Source: Streptomyces rapamycinicus NRRL 5491 (GTDB taxonomy: Bacteria > Actinomycetota > Actinomycetes > Streptomycetales > Streptomycetaceae). Taken from it: a DNA stretch of 64,000 nt. The position numbers and the translations under genes were made by a program. Positions 1 through 8,360 of the stretch are shown one piece after another. The stretch covers positions 7,936,001 through 8,000,000 of the forward strand of contig NZ_CP085193.1 in assembly GCF_024298965.1 (NCBI RefSeq), given 5' to 3'. Under the pieces are notes generated by a model, which worked only from the letters and a program-made list of their open reading frames with translations, did no database searches and was not told the DNA's origin. Within the stretch, counting starts at the first letter, position 1. Each line of letters opens with the position of its first letter.

Positions 1-177
1 CTTTATGAAATTCTCTACACCGAGACCGGAGTGTTCGAGAGCGCACGCCGTTTCACCGACCCCGAGATCGTAAAACCCTGGGTAGCCTATGTGAAGCAGG
101 CTTGGGCGGCAGCGGAGGACATCCGGACCTATTTCGAGCGTGCGGTCGTGCATCTTCCGCCGCCCCCGGCGGCATGA
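1..177 (+). CDS. C-terminal end of an unrecognised protein (partial)
   Basis: An open frame runs in from the left edge and stops at TGA 175-177, leaving 58 residues. The tail has a Trp/Ala-rich helix-like stretch and ends in a short proline run (HLPPPPAA). The stop overlaps the ATG of the STAND gene in an ATGA arrangement, so the two are probably translationally coupled and function together. The family cannot be recognised from this fragment. Confidence 0.6.
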   Translation, partial: LYEILYTETGVFESARRFTDPEIVKPWVAYVKQAWAAAEDIRTYFERAVVHLPPPPAA

Positions 178-2600
178 GCGGAGAACAAATCAACGCCTCG
201 GCCGGGGGCGAGGGAAGTCGTCCACAGGGCTCTCAGAATGACCTGTCAGGGTCGTCTCGGGACGTCGTACAGGCTGGCAATGTCTCGGGCGGCATCAACT
301 TTTACCAGGGGGCGCCGGGGAAGCAGGCCAGCCTCATACCGCGACAGCTTCCGGCTGATGTGCACGCCTTTGTCAACCGCGCCGACGAACTACGGCAGCT
401 TAATGCGATCCTGACCAGCCAAAGCGGCGACCGACTGGTCGTCTCGATCCATGTAGTGGCCGGCACGGCAGGTGCGGGGAAGACCTCGCTGGTGCTGCAC
501 TGGGCCCATCAAGTCAAGGACCGCTTTCCCGACGGTCAGCTCTTCGTCAATCTGCGGGGCTACGACCCCGGCGAACCCGTCACCGCGGACCAGGCACTAC
601 GCCGATTCCTGCGCGCGCTCGGCGTCCCTGCCGACCAGATTCCCCAGGACGTCGATGATGCCGCCGCGCTGTACCGCTCGCTGCTCGCCGAGCGACGCGT
701 CCTGATCCTGCTCGACAACGCCGCCACGGTCAGCCAGGTGCGACCGCTCCTCCCCGGCAGTGGCACGAGCCTGGTAGTGGTGACCAGCCGCACCCGGCTC
801 TCCGGCCTCACCGTACGGGACGGGGCCCGCCGCCTGACGCTTGGCATGCTTCCCGAACCCGAGGCGATTGCCTTGCTGCGCGCGGTCACCAGCGGCTGTC
901 GGCCCGGAGACGATGGGGAAAAGCTGACCGAACTGGCGCGTCTTTGCGCTCGGCTGCCGCTCGCCTTACGTATCGCGGCAGAGCGCGCCGCCAGCCACCC
1001 TCATATGAGGATCGACGATCTCATCTCTGACCTGCGGGACGAGTCGGCGCTGTGGGACGCGCTCAGCACCGGGATCGATGAGGAAGCAGAAGCGGTTCAC
1101 TCGGTCTTCGCCTGGTCGTACCGCGCCCTGCCGGAACCCTCCGCGCGGCTCTTCCGCTTGCTGGGAATTCATCCGGGTCCCGAGTTCAGCCTCCACGCCG
1201 CCGCGGCCCTTTGTGAGTCCAGCCTCAGCCGCACACGGCAGCTCCTGGACGACCTCGTGGGCGCCCACCTGCTTGAACAAACGGCACCGGACCGATTCCA
1301 GTTCCACGACCTACTGCGTGCCTTCGCCACCGGCCAGGCGCAGAGCGATGAACCCGTAGAGCAACGGAACGCGGCCCTGCACCGTGTACTGGACTGGTAT
1401 CTGCATACCGCTGTTGCGGCGCAGAGTTGGCTCAGGCCTACCGAGTGGCTTTCCCTCTTGGCGACCTCTACGGCTTCCGTGCCTCCTCTGGTCTTCGCTG
1501 ATTACGACGCGGCGGCGGACTGGGCGGACCGAGAGCACGCGACTCTGCTCCGTTTGGTTCCTGCCGCCGTATCAGCCGGGCTCGACCCTCTTGCCTGGCG
1601 CCTGGCCGAGGCGTTGTGGAGCGCCCGCTATCCCTCAGCGCCAGGCAGTGACTGGATCGACCCGATGCGTGCCGGTCTGGCGGCAGCCGAGCGGGTGGAC
1701 GAACCGGGTGGCCAAATTCGGTTGCTCAACTTTCTCGGTATAGCCTATCGGGAATACCGTCGCCTCGACGAGGGCATGGAATGTCACCGACGAGCCAGGG
1801 AGCTGGCGCACAGCACAGCCATGCCCCTTGAAGAGGCGCGCTCGCTGAATCTCATCGGCCTGATTCACCTCGAGAGCCGCCAATTCGACCCAGCCGCCGA
1901 CCACTTCGGGCGCGCCGCTGCGATCTTCCGTGACGCGGATGAAACCCGCAGAGCGGCCATGGCCCTGTCCAACATCGCAAGTACCCGACTCGACGCGGGC
2001 CGCCTGTCCGAGGCCGAGGAGGCCGCCCAACAGGCGCTCGCCGCCCACCGAGCCCTGAACAACGAAAGAAGCGTGGGCAATGCCTTGTATATCGTCGCCG
2101 AGCTCCGCCGCGAGCAAAGCGAGCTCGCGGCAGCACGACGTGCGATCGACGAAGCCCTCGACATCGCGCTCAACCTCAGGAGTCACGTCCTGGAGGGCTT
2201 TTGGCTGCTCACTCTAGGCGACATCCAGCGTGAGGCAGGGCAGCACGGCGACGCGCTGACCTCGTTCCAGCGGTCGGCCAAGCTCCAGCGGCGTCTCGGC
2301 GACCGCAGCCGAGAAGCCCTTGCCTGGCGGGGCACGGGGCAGACCTATGCGGCGATGGAGCGTTACGACGAAGCCGCCGCATTTCATCGTCAGGCCGCTG
2401 CAGCGCACGAACAGCTCGGCGATGCATGGCAGCACGCCTTGGAACTCGACCACCTGGCCGCCGCCGTGGATAGAAACGACCCCCAAGCGGCCCGCGCCCA
2501 CTGGGCCGAGGCTCTGTCCCACCTGGGGACATATGCCGACCCCCGAGCCGTGGCCGCGCGGTCCCGCATCGAGGGACGCCTGGCCGATCCCTCGGCGTAG
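174..2600 (+). CDS. STAND-class NB-ARC ATPase with C-terminal TPR repeats
   Basis: Predicted 808-residue cytoplasmic signalling ATPase of the AfsR/NB-ARC type, without a SARP DNA-binding domain. I start it at ATG 174, not at the upstream in-frame codon at 102, because 174 overlaps the preceding stop as ATGA. Residues 1-60 are low-complexity and contain VVQAGNVSGGINF, a motif that I recall recurring near the N-termini of actinobacterial STAND proteins. Then come the LPADVHAFVNR lead-in, Walker A GTAGAGKT, and Walker B RVLILLDNA. The C-terminal half (roughly residue 520 on) is helical TPR repeats. Such proteins oligomerise on ligand sensing and drive an effector. No effector domain is fused here, so the partner may be the upstream gene. 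A TTA leucine codon at 966-968 suggests dependence on the bldA tRNA. Confidence 0.85.
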   Translation: MSGEQINASAGGEGSRPQGSQNDLSGSSRDVVQAGNVSGGINFYQGAPGKQASLIPRQLPADVHAFVNRADELRQLNAILTSQSGDRLVVSIHVVAGTAGAGKTSLVLHWAHQVKDRFPDGQLFVNLRGYDPGEPVTADQALRRFLRALGVPADQIPQDVDDAAALYRSLLAERRVLILLDNAATVSQVRPLLPGSGTSLVVVTSRTRLSGLTVRDGARRLTLGMLPEPEAIALLRAVTSGCRPGDDGEKLTELARLCARLPLALRIAAERAASHPHMRIDDLISDLRDESALWDALSTGIDEEAEAVHSVFAWSYRALPEPSARLFRLLGIHPGPEFSLHAAAALCESSLSRTRQLLDDLVGAHLLEQTAPDRFQFHDLLRAFATGQAQSDEPVEQRNAALHRVLDWYLHTAVAAQSWLRPTEWLSLLATSTASVPPLVFADYDAAADWADREHATLLRLVPAAVSAGLDPLAWRLAEALWSARYPSAPGSDWIDPMRAGLAAAERVDEPGGQIRLLNFLGIAYREYRRLDEGMECHRRARELAHSTAMPLEEARSLNLIGLIHLESRQFDPAADHFGRAAAIFRDADETRRAAMALSNIASTRLDAGRLSEAEEAAQQALAAHRALNNERSVGNALYIVAELRREQSELAAARRAIDEALDIALNLRSHVLEGFWLLTLGDIQREAGQHGDALTSFQRSAKLQRRLGDRSREALAWRGTGQTYAAMERYDEAAAFHRQAAAAHEQLGDAWQHALELDHLAAAVDRNDPQAARAHWAEALSHLGTYADPRAVAARSRIEGRLADPSA

Positions 2601-2606
2601 CTACTG

Positions 2607-3026
2607 TCATTCGGTGTGCGGGTCGCGGAGCTCGAACCAGATGTGCTTGCCGGTGGGGCGCAGGCCGTTTTCCCAGGTGACGCCCCACGCGTAGGCCAAC
2701 TCCCGCATCAGGAACAACCCGCGTCCGCCCTCCTCGTCCGGCGCCGCGTCGCGCGGGTACGGGTGGCGTTCCGGGGAGCCGTCGCGTACGGCGATCGTCG
2801 CGATGCGGTCGCGGACGAGGGTGTCGATGTGGATCAGCTGGGTGTCGGTGTGCTGATTGACGTTCGTCACGGCCTCGGAGACCAGGAGTTTCGCCGTGTC
2901 CGCGAGGTCGTGCAGGTCGTTGGCCTGGAGGAGCGCGGCGATCGCGTCCCGGCAGACCCTCGGGCTCTTGGGGGAGTTGGGGGCGCTGAGTCGGTAGGCG
3001 TACGGGGGTTCGGCGGCTTCGGGCAT
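2607..3026 (-). CDS. HATPase_c ATP-binding protein, anti-sigma/RsbW-like
   Basis: A 139-residue protein of the small serine-kinase-like ATPases that are abundant in Streptomyces. ATG at 3026 (MPEAAEPPYAYR) is preceded by GGGAG at good spacing; the longer open frame upstream has no such site. N-box-like SEAVTNVNQHT (about residues 50-60), then the DGS and GGRGLFLM segments (G1/G2 boxes) are visible. These proteins bind ATP and often sequester sigma factors or phosphorylate antagonists, but the partner cannot be read from sequence. It is divergent from the XRE gene at 3177 across a 150-bp region holding a perfect inverted repeat. This HATPase / XRE-DUF5753 / DUF397 arrangement is common in streptomycetes. 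Confidence 0.85.
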   Translation of the reverse strand: MPEAAEPPYAYRLSAPNSPKSPRVCRDAIAALLQANDLHDLADTAKLLVSEAVTNVNQHTDTQLIHIDTLVRDRIATIAVRDGSPERHPYPRDAAPDEEGGRGLFLMRELAYAWGVTWENGLRPTGKHIWFELRDPHTE

Positions 3027-3095
3027 GTTGGTGCTCCCAACGCGGTGCGTAGTTGATTCCTCACGCTGTGATAAGGACCATAGGGCATGCCGGGT

Positions 3096-3126
3096 AACTG
3101 GTTCCACTCCCATGGTGGAACCAGTT
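3096..3126. promoter_or_regulatory. Perfect 12-bp inverted repeat in divergent promoter region
   Basis: AACTGGTTCCAC (3096-3107) and its exact complement (3115-3126) are separated by 7 nt and followed on the plus strand by a T run. The site lies between the divergent HATPase and XRE genes. Its position suggests an operator, perhaps for the XRE protein. The T run would also suit a hairpin terminator, although no gene ends here. Confidence 0.5.
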
Positions 3127-3176
3127 TTTATCTGAAAGGGTGACAGGGTCGCCCGGGTGCGTAGGGAGGAGTCCGC

Positions 3177-4028
3177 ATGGGGCAGAGGGCCGCCACGACC
3201 GCGAGGCAGCGGCGCATCGGAACAGAGCTGCGCAAGATGCGCGAGCGGGCCGGGATGAGCGTGGCGGAGGCCGGTGAGCACCTCGGTGTGAACCGGACCC
3301 GGATCAGCAACATCGAGGCCGCGCGGTTCGGGGTGAGTGAGGAGCGGATCAGGACGCTCGCGACCATCTACTCCTGCATGGATCGGGCCTACGTCGACGC
3401 CCTCGTGGCCATGAACGAGGAGCGCGGCCGGGGCTGGTGGGAGGACTATCGCGGCAGGACACCCGCGAGCGCACTCGATCTGGTCGAACTCGAGCACCAC
3501 GCGGTTGCCATGCGTTCAGCGCAGATCATGCATGTGCCGGGCCTGCTTCAGACGGAGGACTACGCGAAAGCCGTGTTCGCCACGGCCACGTCCAGTCCCA
3601 CCGCGGCGCAGTTGCGGGCGAGCGTTTCGTATCGGCTGAGGCGCCGGGATGTACTGGACCGTGATGATCCGCCGCACTGCACCTTCTTCATCCATGAGGC
3701 CGCGCTGAGGATGAGGTTCGGCGGTCCGAAGGTGATGCGAGGGCAGTTGGAGCATCTGATCGAGTCATCGGAGCGGGGCAACCTGACCGTGCAAGTGGTC
3801 CCGTTCTCGGCTGGCGGGTTTTCCAATCCGGGCATCAGCATGCTCTATGTGTCCGGACCCGTACGGCGGCTGGACACCGTCCAGGCCGATACGCCCTCGG
3901 GTTCGGCCTTCCTCGACTCGGAGGCTCACCTGGAGCGCTACGGCCGTATCTTGGACCAAATGGAAGCCCTGGCGCTCACGCCAGAGGACACGGTCGGCTT
4001 CGTTCATGAGATAGCGCAGCAACTTTGA
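3177..4028 (+). CDS. XRE helix-turn-helix regulator with DUF5753 domain
   Basis: A 283-residue transcription regulator. The N-terminal 75 residues form a Cro/CI-type HTH (ELRKMRERAGMSVAEAGEHL, then VNRTRISNIEAARFGV). The rest is the DUF5753 domain, with the typical YRGRTPASALDLVELE and QIMHVPGLLQTEDYA segments. ATG 3177 follows GGGAGGA. Family members pair with small DUF397 proteins, and the next gene is one. The stop overlaps the region just before that gene, indicating an operon. Ligand and targets are unknown. The inverted repeat at 3096-3126 is a reasonable autoregulatory site, by inference only. Confidence 0.9.
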   Translation: MGQRAATTARQRRIGTELRKMRERAGMSVAEAGEHLGVNRTRISNIEAARFGVSEERIRTLATIYSCMDRAYVDALVAMNEERGRGWWEDYRGRTPASALDLVELEHHAVAMRSAQIMHVPGLLQTEDYAKAVFATATSSPTAAQLRASVSYRLRRRDVLDRDDPPHCTFFIHEAALRMRFGGPKVMRGQLEHLIESSERGNLTVQVVPFSAGGFSNPGISMLYVSGPVRRLDTVQADTPSGSAFLDSEAHLERYGRILDQMEALALTPEDTVGFVHEIAQQL

Positions 4029-4048
4029 CCCGACGGAGATGCCCTGAC

Positions 4049-4240
4049 ATGTACTGGCGCAAGTCCTCGTACTCGGGGGAGGACGCCGAGCACAACTGCG
4101 TCGAGCTGGCCCGCACCCCGGACACCGTCCTTCTGCGTGAGAGCGACGAGCCGCACATCGTGATCACCACCACCCCCGCCGCCCTCAGGGCGCTGACCCG
4201 GGCCGTCCGGGCCGGGCGGTTCGATCAGCTGTCCCGCTAG
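4049..4240 (+). CDS. DUF397 small protein
   Basis: A 63-residue protein starting MYWRKSSYSG, the hallmark of DUF397: W-K/R-S-S-Y-S followed by N-C-V-E and a C-terminal W/F-x-x-F-like helix. I chose ATG 4049, preceded by GGAG ten bases upstream, over TTG 4025, which overlaps the previous stop. DUF397 proteins act with XRE/DUF5753 regulators in streptomycete development, but their biochemistry is unresolved. It is likely cotranscribed with the XRE gene. Confidence 0.85.
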   Translation: MYWRKSSYSGEDAEHNCVELARTPDTVLLRESDEPHIVITTTPAALRALTRAVRAGRFDQLSR

Positions 4241-4255
4241 GGGACAATGGGCGCC

Positions 4256-5005
4256 ATGAGTCTGTTCCGCGACGACGGCATCGTGCTGCGCACCCAGAAG
4301 CTGGGGGAGGCGGACCGGATCATCACGCTGCTCACCCGTAACAACGGCCGCGTCCGCGCCGTCGCGCGGGGCGTGCGGCGGACGAAGTCGAAGTTCGGCG
4401 CGCGGCTCGAACCGTTCAGCCACGTCGACGTGCAGTTCTTCTCACGCGGTGGCGGCGAGCTGATCGGGCGCGGGCTGCCGCTCTGCACGCAGAGTGAGAC
4501 CATCGCTCCGTACGGCAGCAACATCGTCACCGATTACGCCCGCTACACCGCCGGTACGGCCATGCTGGAGACGGCCGAGCGGTTCACCGACCACGAGGGC
4601 GAGCCCGCCGTACAGCAGTATCTGCTGCTCGTCGGCGCGCTGCGCACCCTCGCCGCCGGGGATCATGAGCCGCATCTCGTCCTGGACGCGTTTCTGCTCC
4701 GTTCCCTCGCCGTGAACGGCTACGCACCGAGTTTCGACGACTGCGCCAAGTGCGGGATGCCCGGTCCGAACCGGTTCTTCTCGGTCGGCGCGGGCGGGGT
4801 CATCTGCGGAGAGTGCCGGGTGCCCGGAAGCGTCGTACCCTCGGCGGAGTCGCTGACGCTGCTGGGCGCGCTGCTGACCGGGGACTGGGAGACGGCGGAC
4901 GCGTGTGAGTCGCGGCACGCCCGGGAGGGCAGCGGGCTCGTGGCGGCGTATTTGCACTGGCACCTGGAGCGGGGACTTCGGTCGCTGCGGTACGTAGAGA
5001 AGTAG
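4256..5005 (+). CDS. recO: DNA repair protein RecO
   Basis: Recombination mediator, 249 residues, that anneals ssDNA and helps RecR load RecA in the RecFOR pathway. The N-terminal OB fold is recognisable ([20 protein letters not shown]). A zinc-binding pattern CAKCGMP ... CGEC sits at about residues 158-184, as in most bacterial RecO. I use ATG 4256 (MSLFRDDG), because AGGGG lies about 12 bases upstream and this matches typical RecO N-termini; an in-frame ATG at 4247 is too close to that site. uppS follows 35 bp downstream on the same strand. Confidence 0.95.
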   Translation: MSLFRDDGIVLRTQKLGEADRIITLLTRNNGRVRAVARGVRRTKSKFGARLEPFSHVDVQFFSRGGGELIGRGLPLCTQSETIAPYGSNIVTDYARYTAGTAMLETAERFTDHEGEPAVQQYLLLVGALRTLAAGDHEPHLVLDAFLLRSLAVNGYAPSFDDCAKCGMPGPNRFFSVGAGGVICGECRVPGSVVPSAESLTLLGALLTGDWETADACESRHAREGSGLVAAYLHWHLERGLRSLRYVEK

Positions 5006-5040
5006 CAGTAGCAGCACAGAGAGCAAGGGCTGAGGGAGAC

Positions 5041-5883
5041 ATGGCAGGCATCGCAGGACGCGGGTTTCTGGGCCGACAGCGGCGCGAGTACCGGGCCCCG
5101 GAACCGCACCCGTCCGGGGTCAGGCCGCCGAAGATCCCCGGCGAGCTGGTGCCGCAGCACGTGGCCTGTGTGATGGACGGGAACGGCCGCTGGGCCAAGG
5201 AGCGCGGGCTGCCGCGCACCGAGGGGCACAAGGTCGGCGAGGGCGTCGTGATGGACGTGCTCAAGGGCTGCCTCGAGATGGGCGTCAAGAACCTCTCCCT
5301 CTACGCCTTCTCGACCGAGAACTGGAAGCGTTCGCCCGACGAGGTGCGCTTCCTGATGAACTTCAACCGCGATGTCATCCGCCGCCGCCGCGACGAGATG
5401 GACGCGATGGGTGTGCGGATCCGCTGGGCGGGCCGGATGCCGAAGCTGTGGAAGTCGGTGGCGCAGGAGCTCCAGGTCGCCCAGGAGCAGACCAAGGACA
5501 ACGACGCCATGACGATGTACTTCTGCATGAACTACGGCGGCCGTGCGGAGATCGCGGACGCGGCGAAGGCGCTGGCCGAGGACGTCCGGGCGGGCCGCCT
5601 CGATCCGTCGAAGGTGAACGAGAAGACGTTCGCGAAGTACCTCTACTACCCGGACATGCCGGATGTGGATCTCTTCCTGCGCCCGTCCGGCGAGCAGCGG
5701 ACGTCCAACTACCTGATCTGGCAGAGCGCGTACGCCGAGATGGTGTACCAGGACGTGCTGTGGCCGGACTTCGACCGCCGCGACCTGTGGCGGGCGTGCC
5801 TGGAGTACGCCTCGCGGGACCGCCGCTTCGGCGGGGCGATCCCCAACGAGGAGCAGCTGAAGAAGGACTCCCCGTCCGCGTAA
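5041..5883 (+). CDS. uppS: Isoprenyl transferase (cis-prenyl diphosphate synthase)
   Basis: A 280-residue cis-prenyltransferase that extends allylic diphosphates with isopentenyl diphosphate, giving the polyprenyl (undecaprenyl-type) carrier for peptidoglycan. The diagnostic motif [13 protein letters not shown] (about residues 43-55) has the catalytic Asp. [13 protein letters not shown] and the C-terminal [16 protein letters not shown] segment, which binds IPP phosphate, are also present. A short N-terminal extension rich in Arg/Pro is typical of actinobacteria. GGGAG precedes ATG 5041. It follows recO and is convergent with the TetR gene. Confidence 0.95.
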   Translation: MAGIAGRGFLGRQRREYRAPEPHPSGVRPPKIPGELVPQHVACVMDGNGRWAKERGLPRTEGHKVGEGVVMDVLKGCLEMGVKNLSLYAFSTENWKRSPDEVRFLMNFNRDVIRRRRDEMDAMGVRIRWAGRMPKLWKSVAQELQVAQEQTKDNDAMTMYFCMNYGGRAEIADAAKALAEDVRAGRLDPSKVNEKTFAKYLYYPDMPDVDLFLRPSGEQRTSNYLIWQSAYAEMVYQDVLWPDFDRRDLWRACLEYASRDRRFGGAIPNEEQLKKDSPSA

Positions 5884-5910
5884 CGCGTAAGCGGTAGGAG
5901 CGCGACCCTC

Positions 5911-6489
5911 TTACTCCGCCGCCACGATGCGCTCCACCGCGGCCGCCACCAGCTGATCCCGCTCCGCCTCCGTGAAGACGTCCGGCAGGGTGAGCTGCTC
6001 GACGATCAGCCAGTTCAGCGCCAGCATGAGCAGCTTGACGGCCGTGGCGTCGCCGGGGAGGCCCGACTCCTCGTGGTACGCGACGTTCGCGTCGAGGTCG
6101 GCCCGGACCCGCTCGGTGAGGACCTTGCGCAGTCCGGGCCGGCGGGTGGCCTCGAGGCGGAGTTCCAGCAGCGCGAGATAGCCGGTGCGGAATGAGGCGA
6201 CTCGGCTGACGAGCTCACGCATCAGCTCGGCGTAGGTCTCCCGGTCGCGGCCCGCCGCCCGCTGGCGGGCGATCGTGGCCTCGTCGGGCTGGAGCCGCTC
6301 ATAGACGCGGGCGCCGGACTGCGTGAGTAGGTCATCGCGGCTGCCGAAGTAGTTGGACGCGGTCCCGGCGGGCACGGCGGCCTCGGCGTCCACCGCGCGG
6401 AAGGTCAGGCCGCGCGCTCCTTCCCTGGCCAGCACCTCGATCGCGGCGTCCACGAGGGCGGCGCGCCGCTGGTCGTTCCGTCTCACCAT
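5911..6489 (-). CDS. TetR-family regulator, probable repressor of 6561 gene
   Basis: A 192-residue TetR protein with the N-terminal HTH (AALVDAAIEVLAREG ... VPAGTASNYFGSRDDLL). ATG 6489 (MVRRNDQRR) is preceded by GGAG, so it is preferred to the upstream ATG at 6522. The C-terminal ligand domain is of the short AcrR-like kind. It is divergent from a RibD/DHFR-fold reductase, and the shared 70-bp promoter region carries palindromic and directly repeated AGTACTACGTT sites, so self-repression plus control of the reductase is likely. The inducer is unknown. Confidence 0.9.
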   Translation of the reverse strand: MVRRNDQRRAALVDAAIEVLAREGARGLTFRAVDAEAAVPAGTASNYFGSRDDLLTQSGARVYERLQPDEATIARQRAAGRDRETYAELMRELVSRVASFRTGYLALLELRLEATRRPGLRKVLTERVRADLDANVAYHEESGLPGDATAVKLLMLALNWLIVEQLTLPDVFTEAERDQLVAAAVERIVAAE

Positions 6490-6505
6490 TGACACCACTC
6501 CAGCT

Positions 6506-6546
6506 GTAGTACTACGTTCCAACCACTACAAGCAGAGTACTACGTT
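6506..6546. promoter_or_regulatory. Probable TetR operator cluster
   Basis: GTAGTACTAC (6506-6515) is a perfect palindrome. The 11-mer AGTACTACGTT occurs at 6508-6518 and again at 6536-6546, 28 bp apart, with an ACCACTAC half site between them. It sits exactly between the divergent TetR and reductase genes. Confidence 0.6.
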
Positions 6547-6560
6547 TGGAGCGGCCAGAG

Positions 6561-7154
6561 ATGCGAAAGCTCGTGTACTACGTCGGTATCACGCTCGACG
6601 GCCGCATCGCGGGCCCCGGCGGCGAGTACGACTTCTTCCCCGGCGGCGACGAACAGCAGTCCGCCGCCTACTCGAACTGGACCAACACGCTGTTTCCCGA
6701 GACGGTCCCGACCGCCTACCGCGCGGCGGTCGGCCTGGCCGACGCGCCGAACCGCCACTTCGACACCATCCTCATGGGCCTCGGCAGCTACCGGCCCGCC
6801 CTCGACGCGGGGATCACCAGCCCGTACGCCCACCTGCGCCAGTACGTGGTGTCCAGCACCCTCGAGCCCGGCATCGACCCGGCGGTCACCGTCGTCCCGG
6901 GCGACCCGCTCGGCCTCGTGCGCGAGCTCAAGCGGGAGGACGGCGCGGGGCTGGACGTATGGCTGTGCGGCGGCGGCAAGCTCGCGGGCGCCCTGCTGCC
7001 GGAGATCGACGAACTGGTGATCAAGAACTACCCCGTTGTCGCGGGTGCCGGGATTCCCGCCTTCGACGGCGCCTTCGATCCCACCGTCTTCGACGTCGCC
7101 GAGCGCACGGCCTTCCCCAACGGGGTCACCCTCACCCACCTCACCCGTCGCTGA
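6561..7154 (+). CDS. Dihydrofolate reductase-fold (RibD C-terminal-like) protein
   Basis: A 197-residue protein of the DHFR/RibD-C family, presumably an NADPH-dependent reductase of unknown substrate. It shows the MRKLVYYVGITLDGRIAGPGG start, a central TILMGLGSY segment and the LWLCGGGKLA-like DVWLCGGGKLAGALLPEID motif that binds the cofactor. ATG 6561 has GGAG nine bases upstream; the TTG at 6546 is rejected. It is divergent from the TetR gene and likely repressed by it. These genes often respond to small toxic molecules, but nothing here fixes the substrate. Confidence 0.85.
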   Translation: MRKLVYYVGITLDGRIAGPGGEYDFFPGGDEQQSAAYSNWTNTLFPETVPTAYRAAVGLADAPNRHFDTILMGLGSYRPALDAGITSPYAHLRQYVVSSTLEPGIDPAVTVVPGDPLGLVRELKREDGAGLDVWLCGGGKLAGALLPEIDELVIKNYPVVAGAGIPAFDGAFDPTVFDVAERTAFPNGVTLTHLTRR

Positions 7155-7174
7155 CTCGGGGCTGTGGGTCAGCG
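7149..7174. terminator. Weak hairpin between convergent genes
   Basis: CGCTGAC (7149-7155) pairs with GTCAGCG (7168-7174) around a 12-nt loop, spanning the two stop codons of the convergent reductase and epimerase genes. It is short and has no T run. Confidence 0.3.
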
Positions 7175-8134
7175 CTCATTGCCCGCCCGCAGCCAGGCGA
7201 TGTACTCGGCGACCGCGCGCTCGGTGTCGTAGGCGGGCTCGTAGCCGGTGTCCTGCCGGATGCGGGTGATGTCGAGGTAGGTCTGCGAGCCGGCTCCGCC
7301 GGTGGGGAGGTCGACCCGGGCGTCCGGGACGACCTTCTTGATGGCGGCGATGATCTCGGCGTTGCTCGTGGCACGGCCGGAGGCCACGTTGTAGGTGCGG
7401 TGGTTGAGGCGGTCCGTGAGCTGGAGGAGTGCGATGGCCCGGCCCGCGTCCTTCGCGTAGCAGAGGTCGAGCGAGTCCTCCGCGTGTGCGGGCGCCGGGA
7501 GGGGGGAGAGGTCCGGCTCGGTGCCGCGCGCGGCGGCGTGGACGAGTTCGGGGGCGGCGAAGAACAGCGGGCCGTGCGGCTCGAGCGGCCCCCAGATGCC
7601 GGAGATGCGGTAGTTGATGACCTCGATGCCGGTGGCGTCGGCCAAGTGGTCGTTGAGCAGCTCCCCGATCTTCTTGAAGGTCGGGATGAGGTGCCCCGAG
7701 CTCAACGACACGGGCATGTCCTCGGTGAGCGGGCCCTCGGCTCCGCCGCCACCGTAGACGCCGATCGTGCTCGCGACCCCCACCCGCCGCACGCCCCAGT
7801 CCCGCGCGGCCTGGAGGACGTTGAGCAGGCCGCCGATCGCCTTGCGCGTCGCCTCGATGGGCTGCTCGGGGCTCGGCGGCCAGGGCATGGACCCCGCGAG
7901 GTGCACAATGCCGGTGATCTTGTGGCGGGTGCCCACGTCGAGCAGCGCGCGCAGATCGGTGATGTCGGCCCGCTCCACCGCGACTGGCGCGTCAAAGCGC
8001 CCTACCGGCGGCTCGGTGGAGCTGCGCTGGACCAGCACACACTCCTCGCCCGCGTCCAGCAGGGCCTGCACGGTGTGGGAGCCGATGAAGCCGAGCCCCC
8101 CGGTGACCAGAATCATTCCTGAGCTCTCTCTCAT
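7169..8134 (-). CDS. NAD-dependent epimerase/dehydratase
   Basis: A 321-residue extended SDR. The Rossmann nucleotide motif ILVTGGLGFIGSHT is near the N-terminus (GxxGxxG). A glycine-rich IGVYGGGG region stands where the usual Ser-Tyr-x-x-x-Lys would be, and the YRISGIWGP segment follows. The YxxxK catalytic pair is not obvious, so activity may be atypical. ATG 8134 has GGAG at eight bases; ATG 8116 is a weaker alternative. Upstream is a tandem GGTTGTGGCTCC repeat (8135-8146, 8148-8159), then two palindromes flanking a TATTAAT-like -10 region. The substrate is unknown; nucleotide sugars are the family norm. Confidence 0.8.
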   Translation of the reverse strand: MRESSGMILVTGGLGFIGSHTVQALLDAGEECVLVQRSSTEPPVGRFDAPVAVERADITDLRALLDVGTRHKITGIVHLAGSMPWPPSPEQPIEATRKAIGGLLNVLQAARDWGVRRVGVASTIGVYGGGGAEGPLTEDMPVSLSSGHLIPTFKKIGELLNDHLADATGIEVINYRISGIWGPLEPHGPLFFAAPELVHAAARGTEPDLSPLPAPAHAEDSLDLCYAKDAGRAIALLQLTDRLNHRTYNVASGRATSNAEIIAAIKKVVPDARVDLPTGGAGSQTYLDITRIRQDTGYEPAYDTERAVAEYIAWLRAGNER

Positions 8135-8167
8135 GGTTGTGGCTCCTGGTTGTGGCTCCACCAGAAG

Positions 8168-8206
8168 CGGAACGTCGTTCCGATTAATATACGGATCCAG
8201 GTTCCG
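8168..8206 (-). promoter_or_regulatory. Paired palindromic operators upstream of epimerase
   Basis: CGGAACG-T-CGTTCCG (8168-8182) is a perfect palindrome. A second site, CGGATCC-A-GGTTCCG (8192-8206), has one mismatch, with centres 24 bp apart. The AT-rich TTAATATA between them looks like the -10 region of the epimerase promoter, so a dimeric repressor, probably TetR-like, would block it. Confidence 0.5.
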
Positions 8207-8360
8207 TTTCGTCAACGGCCTTCGGGAGGAGGGCGGGGCGCGCGCTGGGCTGAGCACTCTTTACTCGCTGTAGAGGCCACATTGAACGGCCCGTGATGGT
8301 TGCCGTCCTAGCCTGGGAGCTTTGTGCGGCAGACGTTCGGTTCAGTGGGGGAGGCGTCGT

